A DNA stretch of 17,217 nt from contig JANBQS010000471.1 in assembly GCA_027577415.1 (NCBI GenBank), positions 1-17,217 of the forward strand. The letters are read 5' to 3'. A model generated the notes under the pieces. That model saw only the letters and a list, made by a program, of their open reading frames with translations. It did not search any database and was not told the origin of the DNA. Both the position numbers and the translations under genes were made by a program. Positions 9,488 to 15,823 of the stretch are shown piece by piece. Positions within the stretch are counted from its first letter, which is position 1. Each line of letters starts with the position of its first letter. The DNA comes from Coemansia sp. RSA 922. Its lineage: Eukaryota; Kickxellomycota; Kickxellomycetes; Kickxellales; Kickxellaceae.

Positions 9488-10157
9488 GCAAGAAAACAAC
9501 CACCTTCTCTAATTGTTGCATCACACTACGCAAACATTCACTCACTGCTATTAGCCAAGAAGCGCCAAACCTGTGTCTTTGATGGCTAATGGATTGAAGC
9601 ATCCTTTCTCCCTTATTTTTGGGGGTGACGAAAACCGCAGTTGGAGTAGCCAATGATGTAATTGAAGCTCATGTTGACACACACAGTAATTTTTTAAAGA
9701 ACAAATTCTTTGCACTTTCAAAGAGGCTGTTGGTGAACAAAACATTTTCTTTTTTCTTTACACTCGACCATGCCCGCCCACTTCCAATGACATTATTTTA
9801 CAAAGACGAAAAAGCTTTCCTTTTAACAGCTTTTGGGGGGAGGTGGGCAAAAGCGTGCTGCGGACACAGAGAATGCAAGGTTTAGACACAAGCCAGCAGC
9901 AAAGTATGGTGGGTAATACATACAACAATCTACGAACAACTATACCTCAAATACTCGTTTTAGTAACATCAGCATGTTTTGACAACTAATTTGGACGCAA
10001 GCTAACTAACCGCCTAAAATAGAAGGTCATAGCAAAACATCTATTGGTCCCACACCACACTGAATTGTGCAGCACACTATTGAGCGAGCATTGCATGTGT
10101 CAGTATTTGCTGTGCTCAATAGCACATGACATTTACTCACTTGAATTACTCCTGCTC
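9488..10157. repeat. Array spacer repeat, copy 1 (between G3 and G2)
   Basis: About 670 bp that align colinearly with 11620-12296 at an offset of about 2139 bp, and more loosely with 13555-14440. Shared landmarks include TTGTTGCATCACACTACGC, the ACTCGACCATGCCCGCCCAC segment and GGACGCAAGCTAACTAACCG. The left two thirds differ by many substitutions and small indels; 9950-10128 matches copy 2 with one mismatch that I can see. No convincing coding sequence. Confidence 0.85.
10077..10122. other. Inverted repeat in spacer copy 1
   Basis: CTATTGAGC (10077-10085) and GCTCAATAG (10114-10122) form a perfect 9-bp inverted repeat with a 28-nt loop. The same structure is retained in copy 2. It could be a hairpin or a protein site; chance is not excluded. 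Confidence 0.45.
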
Positions 10158-10950
10158 TGTTGGATAGTATTTATTTTATCGGCCTGTTCCATCCATTTAC
10201 GGGACGCCATCCAATGGATTAGCTGATTGGAATTAGTAGTGATGCTAGACAACGTAGCGTTTATAAGTATGCACAACGACACACAAGCTGTTGAATTGTT
10301 TCTCTAGTTGGCTTAATTCTGGTTTTACTTTGACTCTTTATTATAAACATCTAATTTTTACTATCTAATAGTCTGGGTATATGATATATAACTAGGCAAT
10401 TACCTTATCAAGAGAAAGGCTGGAAAATGTAGCATGGTCTTTGACATATAGATCTACTCAGAGTATTAACTTTAATGTAGTTAGTTAATTGTGTTGTTAT
10501 TTTATTAGCATTAAATAAACGCGTAAAACCATTTGATATGTTGTCTAATCACTAACAAGCTGTGGGTGTCCGACCACCAGCCCTGCTAACGGCCAGAGCT
10601 ATGGTCGGGTTTAGCCAGGAGTACAAAAAGAGAGGCGGCGCCTTGTTATATTTAAAAATTCTTATAAAAACTAAATGTATTTTCAGGCCTGAAAAGGGCA
10701 TAACCCACTGGTCGTTAGCGTCTAGCTAACCTACCAAATACCATCCATGAGGAGTACTATACAGACCTTGTCAACAGGAGGTTGGAGCAGTGTCAGAAGG
10801 TCGTCGATGCTGGTGGGCAGTGCGTTTAAAACGTGCTTCTACTTTAGGAATAAATCTATTGAACCAGATTTGTAAATCTACTTGTAGTTAACTAAAGAAA
10901 GCTATACATCCACATATATGGTTGGCTCTGAGGGCAATGAACAACCCGTC
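10158..10950. other. Region downstream of G3: AT-rich with a GC-richer relic
   Basis: About 790 bp without a recognisable intact gene. 10158-10550 is AT-rich. 10555-10660 is GC-richer and holds a 7-bp inverted repeat (CCGACCA at 10570, TGGTCGG at 10602). 10723-10830 looks like eroded coding sequence: on the minus strand a short frame reads IDDLLTLLQPPVDKVCIVLL, similar in layout to residues 10-29 of the array proteins, while the plus strand also reads a short open segment ending near 10830. Neither is intact. Confidence 0.35.
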
Positions 10951-11319
10951 TTATGCGAAATATTGACCTTGGTTTCTTGGTGGAAGTCTTTTACTTTCCT
11001 CGTAATATTTAACTGTCTTAGTAATATCTTCTTTTACTAAATCAGCATACGATTCGGCATACGTATGGCTAAAGTACTCCAAGTGAAGCTTGATATCGTA
11101 ATCCCCATTAGCAAGGTCATGATATTCCACTCCAGAATATATAACGAGACATAATTTCATTTGGTCCCTAAGCTGACTATCAAGGCTCTCCTCCAAATCA
11201 ACTTTTAGAGATTTTGCCCCTTGCCTTGGATTTATATATACTATGCAGTTATTGCAATTATTTTGTTTTGCATAATCTATAATCGGTTCTATCTCTTTGA
11301 ACACTTTTATCTCAATCAT
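10951..11319 (-). CDS. Array gene G3, small paralogue of unrecognised family
   Basis: 122 residues, single exon. MIEIKVFKEIEPIIDYAK forms the N-terminal helix; Cys25 starts the strand CIVYIN; a second helix spans about 42-54 (LEESLDSQLRDQM); strand LCLVI at 56-60 leads to YSGVEY at 61-66, the family motif in exact register with G4 and G5. A third strand/helix segment follows (YADLVKEDITKTVKYYEESK), comparable to TYYEDPAAIYKIIRNRL in G5. The end is a short polar tail (PPRNQGQYFA). The TATA box is 123 nt upstream. No signal peptide or transmembrane helix; a small intracellular alpha/beta protein is the likely form. Flanked on both sides by the duplicated spacers. Function unknown. Confidence 0.68.
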   Translation of the reverse strand: MIEIKVFKEIEPIIDYAKQNNCNNCIVYINPRQGAKSLKVDLEESLDSQLRDQMKLCLVIYSGVEYHDLANGDYDIKLHLEYFSHTYAESYADLVKEDITKTVKYYEESKRLPPRNQGQYFA

Positions 11320-11448
11320 TGGAAATCACTTGTTTTAATTCCTTAAACCTGACTGTAAAGATATGTGGATAAGGAAGAGAATAACTGGAAATATGTTAGG
11401 GTGAAGAAGAAAAAAAAAGTGGGCGCCAGGATTTTCTCTTCTTTTATA
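11320..11448 (-). promoter_or_regulatory. G3 promoter and 5' leader
   Basis: Minus strand: GCTATAAAAG (TATA at 11448-11442, 123 nt before ATG), then CTGGCGCCCAC followed by a long T/CT tract, the order seen before G1, G4 and G5. The leader sequence near the ATG differs from the G2/G4 type. Confidence 0.6.
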
Positions 11449-11619
11449 GCATAGGCGGCGAGGGAAAAATGGTGGGAATATTTCCACACTTTCGATGTAG
11501 GGAGTAGAAAAAATGGGGAAAGTGGGGTGTTGAACACTTCTACAGTTGAATTTTCTTTTTTCGCTTTTACGGAAAAACTTGTTTTCTTCTACCTTAAGCC
11601 TTTTTGCCCCAGGAGCACA

Positions 11620-12296
11620 AAGCAAGAAAACAACCATTTTTTGTTGTTGTAATTGTTGCATCACATTACGCAAACATTCACTCACTGCTATTAGCCAAGA
11701 AGCGCCAAAACTGTGTCTTTAATGGCTAATGGATTGATGTCTCCTTTTCCCCCTTATTTTTGAAGATGACGAAAACCGCAATTGGGGTTTCTAATGATGT
11801 AATGACAGCTCATGTTGACACACACAGTATTTTTCAAAGAACAAAGCCTTTGCACTTTCAATGAAGCTGTTGGTGAACAAAGCATTTTACTTTCTTTTTT
11901 ACACTCGACCATGCCCGCCCACTTTCAATGACATCATTTTACAAAGACTAAAAAGCTTTCTTTTAGCAGCTTTAGAATGGGGTGGACAAAAGCGCGCTGT
12001 GGATTCTGAGAAAGAAAGGTTCAAACACAAGCTAACAGCAAAGTACAGTGGGTAATAAATAAAACAATCTACGAGCGATTATACCTCTAATACTCGTTTT
12101 AGTAACATCAGCATGTTTTAACAACTAATTTGGACGCAAGCTAACTAACCGCCTAAAATAGAAGGTCATAGCAAAACATCTATTGGTCCCACACCACACT
12201 GAATTGTGCAGCACACTATTGAGCGAGCATTGCATGTGTCAGTATTTGCTGTGCTCAATAGCACATGCCATTCACTCCCTTGAATTACTCCTGCTC
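11620..12296. repeat. Array spacer repeat, copy 2 (between G4 and G3)
   Basis: Colinear copy of 9488-10157. It begins at AGCAAGAAAACAACCA and ends at CTCCTGCTC. 12089-12267 matches 9950-10128 with one visible mismatch (A for G near the left end), whereas the flanks on both sides carry many differences. 11449-11619 to its left, upstream of the G3 TATA, is not clearly shared with copy 1. Confidence 0.85.
12216..12261. other. Inverted repeat in spacer copy 2
   Basis: Same 9-bp arms as in copy 1: CTATTGAGC (12216-12224) and GCTCAATAG (12253-12261), same 28-nt loop length and sequence. Confidence 0.45.
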
Positions 12297-12827
12297 CTAC
12301 TCTGTATTTTTAACTACCAGTGGAAGTTGGATTCTCATGGATTTGGAGGTATCCCTCAGCAGTTTTGGATGTCTAAATGTTGACCTCTAACCTTGCAACC
12401 CTTCCATCTCGCATGGCAGGTCAGGCTATTTGTTGGCTCAGTGTTAACCACTAAGCTGGAACTATCCAATAGTCAAAAATGTTAAGGTTCCTGTCATTCA
12501 GGAATTACTTACAGACTTGCTCTCTAATCCTTCACAAGTAAACACATTGTAGTATGTATGCTAGTTTATTAGTGTAAACATAGTATCTAGAGTACTAGTT
12601 GGCTAGGTATAAGTGATAAATGTAACTTAGCAATCCCTGATTATTAAACTGTGCTTCAGAATAGGTGGCCTGTTGTTTATCTGCCTTGCCCAACTTGTTG
12701 CTCATTTGATTTGATCTCTTCCATCAGCGACTGCCCACTGTCCAATTCACCATTGTCTGCATAACAGCTAATGATGTCCTATCAGACTTTTCTTTTTCAC
12801 TTTAACCTCTATCGCAACTCTGCTCAT
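12297..12827. other. Region downstream of G4, possible second G4 exon
   Basis: About 530 bp. 12300-12400 resembles 14440-14540 loosely, so the repeat unit extends here. On the minus strand, 12767-12677 is a 91-nt segment with protein-like content (CYADNGELDSGQSLMEEIK and on to TAA) that would join G4 in frame if an intron GTAAAT...TTAG (12831-12768) is removed. Otherwise no gene is seen. Confidence 0.35.
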
Positions 12828-13325
12828 TTACATTTGGGGCATGCATGCCAAGAACTGAGCATCAGGAAGGATATTAGGCAATTCCTTTGCTAATTGTACA
12901 AAATTACCTGAGTTAATTTGCAACCTACTATCCACTATATCATTCTCTAAAACATCGTAAATATAACCAAGCCTATTTACAAGGATATTGAATATAGTAT
13001 CCGGATCTTCAAAGTAAGTTTTGGTGACTATTCTCACATGTGGGATATCCAAATCGTGGACACCAGGATTGTCTAAATGACAGATGTGGCTAACTATATA
13101 ATTATTATTACTAGCTAGAGAGTCGATGTCTTCTGAGCCCGTATAGAGAGCAAGAAAACAACCATTCTCGCTTAAGGACAACCTCTGTAGCTCTCTAGGC
13201 AATTCTAATGGAGGAATGTCAGCAGTGCTCTCATGCATGACAAATATTATGCATTTACTTGATTTAAAGATTTTTACACTACTCGCAATGTCATCAAACT
13301 TATCAAATACTCAAAGGTAAGTCAT
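12828..13325 (-). pseudogene. Array gene G4, paralogue with in-frame TGA at codon 5
   Basis: Read from the ATG at 13325, the frame is MTYL, TGA (13313-13311), then VFDKFDDIASS and onward without another stop for 160 codons. The part before and after the TGA aligns without a gap to G2 (MSNL-Q-KFSKLADI), the ATG lies 125 nt from its TATA box, Cys is at codon 25 (CIIFVM) and the motif YTGSED at codons 61-66, so the TGA looks like a point nonsense mutation. The only later in-frame Met is codon 30 (13238), which would remove helix 1 and Cys25. The C-terminal half is close to G5 (TYFEDPDTIFNILVNRLGYI against TYYEDPAAIYKIIRNRLVYI). It ends at TAA 12828, or continues into a second exon at 12767-12677. 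It may be a recent pseudogene, a truncated functional form, or subject to readthrough. Confidence 0.65.
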
Positions 13326-13456
13326 TTTTCGGTTTCTCGGGCGTGCGTTTGTTCTTGTGCTTGAATAGAAGGCAAAGTGGGTAAGGTGAGAAGAAGCAAA
13401 TGTATGGTGAAGATAAGAGTGAAAAAAGTGGGCGGCCACCCTAGCCCATGTTTATA
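13326..13456 (-). promoter_or_regulatory. G4 promoter and 5' leader
   Basis: Minus strand: TTCTTATAAAC (TATA at 13456-13450, 125 nt before the ATG at 13325), then GGTGGCCGCCCAC, a T-rich stretch, and a pyrimidine-rich leader almost identical to that of G2 over the last ~95 bp (CTTCTTCTCACCTTACCCAC and GCACAAGAACAAACGCACGC). Confidence 0.65.
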
Positions 13457-13554
13457 AGAAAATTCAATAGAGATGCAGAGGCATTCCCACCCCCAAGCGA
13501 GCTTGAAAGAAGAGCATGTTGTTGCTTCAAACGGCAAATCTCCATGCTTTCAAA

Positions 13555-14440
13555 GGAGCGCAAAGCAGGCAAACAACCCACTTTTCTTGTGTTTTCGTCT
13601 GGCCACGCGAAATTTCGCTTGCTGCCATTGGCAGAGAGGCTCAAGACTTGTGCTTCAGACGGGAAAAGGGTTGAAGCTTCCTTTTGGGCTAATTTAGGGA
13701 GAATAAAAACCGCAGTTGGAGTAGCAAAAACAGGCATGCCAGCACATTTTGGCATTCACGTAGCAATTTTCAAAGCAGCAAGTCTCCGTGTTTTCAAAGA
13801 AACAGTTGGCCATCAAAGATTTTTTTCTCCTTTCAGCCTCCCCTCCACTTACTGCCATTGGTTGAGAAGTGCTAGACTTGCACTTTTGACAGGCAAAGAA
13901 CCAAAGTCACCCTTTCACTGCTCTCGAGGTAGGGAAACAACAGGCAAAAATGGCAAAAAAGTGACAAGGCAATTCGTGTTGACACACCCATTTTCGAAGA
14001 ACCAAGTCTCCATGCCCACCCACTTCCAAGGGCATCGACTTTCCCCCACATTTTTCAAAGAAGCCAAGCTTTTTTTAAATTGATTTTGGGCGGGGGCAAA
14101 CCTGCTGTGCACGCAAAAGAGGCAAGGCTTAAGCACAAGCAAACATTCGGCATGTTGTTTCTCAGACTAGCAAAAAAATGGCCATAGAAACAATTGTTCT
14201 TAAGGTGTTTAATAACAACAAGTAGAAAAATAGAAGCTAGAAACTACAAGTATACCTCCATACAGAGCACTATATGGCAATTTATTTCTTATTTTGCTAC
14301 AAACTTAAAAGTCAGCTAACTAGTTGCTAGGAAATGACAGGGCATAGCAGAGCTTCAAATGTGACAAAAACATAGTCTTTGTCAATATTCGATGTGCTCA
14401 ACCACAATATATATCACCCGTCCCCTTTGCTCCTAGTTCG
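13555..14440. repeat. Array spacer repeat, copy 3 (diverged; between G5 side and G4)
   Basis: Diverged and expanded relative of copies 1 and 2: AAAACCGCAGTTGGAGTAGC near 13708, CATGCCCACCCACTTCCAA near 14010, and GCTAACTAGTTGCTAGG near 14315 match their landmarks. It also contains internal degenerate repeats of about 140-200 bp built around CTCC(G/A)TG..TTTCAAAG and TGCCATTGG. A plus-strand frame happens to stay open across most of it (13448-14083), but its translation follows these DNA repeats and is broken in copies 1 and 2, so I do not call a gene. Confidence 0.7.
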
Positions 14441-14507
14441 CACTTTTCTCTAACAGCAGAAGTTGCTCTCTCACAAATCGGATAATATCATCAGTGGTTG
14501 TGGATTT
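14441..14507. other. Short tract between spacer copy 3 and the degraded array copy
   Basis: Resembles 12300-12370 loosely; nothing else seen. Together they suggest that the duplicated unit reaches into the 3' end of the preceding gene. Confidence 0.3.
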
Positions 14508-14775
14508 CTAGATGTCGACCACTGCCAATGTAGCTCTTGCATTTCCCAAATTGTCACAATAGTCTGCCGAGCCAGTATAGGGCACATAGTAGCAACTTGC
14601 CGATAGCAGCATGTTATATAGGCCATTATTTACACACTTAAAACACAGCCCATTATATGTAAATATAATGTTGTATGTTGGTAGAGTATATTGAAAAAGA
14701 ACTAGAGTGTTAGAGGGCTGGACACTAGCGGACTGTGCAGGCTTACGATCACCCTGGAAAATAATTGTATTCCGA
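14508..14775 (-). pseudogene. Degraded array copy directly downstream of G5
   Basis: The minus-strand frame ending at 14508 contains LLSASCYYVPYTGSADYCDN, which aligns with the motif region of G4 (LSLSENGCFLALYTGSED), and about 30 residues earlier a strand-like YNIIF in the place of CIIF. The beginning of a gene, a promoter with TATA and the C-terminal half are missing or scrambled, and upstream the frame runs into G5 out of phase. I read it as the remnant of a sixth family member or of an older 3' part of G5. The assignment rests on one motif and its spacing. Confidence 0.45.
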
Positions 14776-15249
14776 CTATAGTAGGATATTTGGCAAGTTT
14801 GCAGATAGCTGATTGAAATGGTCTGAGGTAATCTGCAATACTCCACCAGATAAAGCTGTCTCTAAAGTATAATGAATATATACAAGTCTGTTGCGAATGA
14901 TTTTGTAAATGGCAGCAGGGTCTTCATAGTAAGTTCTAAAGACTACATTTAATGATGTACCATTAAATGATGTACCTTCAAAACCACTCGACTCTTCATC
15001 ATTATAGCAAATATGACTTAAAATATACCTACCATCAACTAGATAACTAATATCCTCAGAGCCTGTATAAAGAGCAAAGAACCACTCATCTGCGAGTAAG
15101 ATATCTCCCTTCAGCTCTGTAGGAAACGGAATGGGAGCAATTTCGTCAGTATTTTCGTCCACGACAAATATTACACATAGCTTGGATTTGCTCACTTCTA
15201 CAATATGCTCAATTTGGGCAAATATCTTGGTTGTGTATATGCAGAACAT
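14776..15249 (-). CDS. Array gene G5, longest intact paralogue of unrecognised family
   Basis: 157 residues, single exon, the most complete intact member. N-terminal helix (MFCIYTTKIFAQIEHIVEV), Cys25 with strand CVIFVV, an acidic loop, strand WFFAL at 56-60 and motif YTGSEDI from residue 61, strand YILSHICY, a variable loop containing GTSFN-GTSLN, then strand VVFRTYYED, a helix IYKIIRNRLVYIHYTLE and a last helix ending LPNILL. The order suggests an alpha/beta fold of about 100 residues plus a helical extension, shared with G4 only. A 15-bp in-frame duplication lies in the variable loop. The start is supported by the TATA box 126 nt upstream and by the Cys25 register. No signal peptide is clear. 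Function unknown. Confidence 0.7.
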   Translation of the reverse strand: MFCIYTTKIFAQIEHIVEVSKSKLCVIFVVDENTDEIAPIPFPTELKGDILLADEWFFALYTGSEDISYLVDGRYILSHICYNDEESSGFEGTSFNGTSLNVVFRTYYEDPAAIYKIIRNRLVYIHYTLETALSGGVLQITSDHFNQLSANLPNILL

Positions 15250-15383
15250 TATTTGTTACTTGGATATGTACTGTTACTAGAATAAAACGCAAAAGTTGGA
15301 AATAGGAGAATTAGTTAGAGCAAGGTAAGGAGAAGTGCAAAAAAAAAATGAAAAAGGGCGGCCAACCCCCTACCTTGTATAAG
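15250..15383 (-). promoter_or_regulatory. G5 promoter and 5' leader
   Basis: Minus strand: TTCTTATACAAG (variant TATA, 15382-15375, 126 nt before ATG), then GGTTGGCCGCCC and a T-rich tract, then a CT-rich leader. The TATA box differs from the other copies (TATACAA instead of TATAAAA/C). Confidence 0.55.
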
Positions 15384-15823
15384 AAAGAAAATTTCAAAGA
15401 AAGTGCCAAAAGGCAATCTAAGCGAGCTTGAAAGTAGTGCCAAAGATAGCTAGGCTGTACGCTTTCAAAGGAGCGCAAAAAGGTCACCCGTCCAATTGCT
15501 CTCTTCAATTTTCAAAGGCTTTGACAGCAGCTTTCCCAATTGCAAGGAATGTTAAAGTCACCTGTTGATTGCTGGCAGGCTAGAAAACCCCCCCCCCACA
15601 GTTGACGAAGTGTAAGCTGTGTCCAAGCACATAAGTGTGACATTGAGAGCTGATATGTCATGTATGCCACAATGATCCAGATCCAATAAGGGCGGCCCAT
15701 ACCAGATAATTAATGCACTTTCAGTTTATAGGTTGAGTAATTATTGCCAAAAAAAAGTGGAGCAAATCGCTCCTCTTCGCCTTTGTTCTCATTTTTATAC
15801 ACTCGGCTTTACCTGTTTCTGTG
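15384..15823. other. Divergent region between G5 and the BRAT1-like gene
   Basis: 440 bp. 15410-15500 keeps fragments of the array spacer (CTAAGCGAGCTTGAAAGTAG and GCTTTCAAAGGAGCGCAAA, as at 13497-13565), so the array edge lies near 15500. A run of ten C occupies 15588-15597. The rest should carry the promoter of the BRAT1-like gene; TTTTTATAC at 15791-15799 is a possible TATA-like element. No gene seen. Confidence 0.45.

Noticed and set aside
9488..12296. The two spacer copies as LTRs of a retrotransposon around G3
   Set aside because: No TG...CA ends, no target-site duplication, and no gag/pol, integrase or reverse-transcriptase frames between them. A third copy in tandem fits array duplication better.
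13448..14083. Plus-strand open frame of 211 codons
   Set aside because: It lies over the G4 promoter and spacer copy 3; its translation mirrors DNA-level internal repeats, and the equivalent frames in copies 1 and 2 are broken. Fortuitous opening is more likely than a gene.
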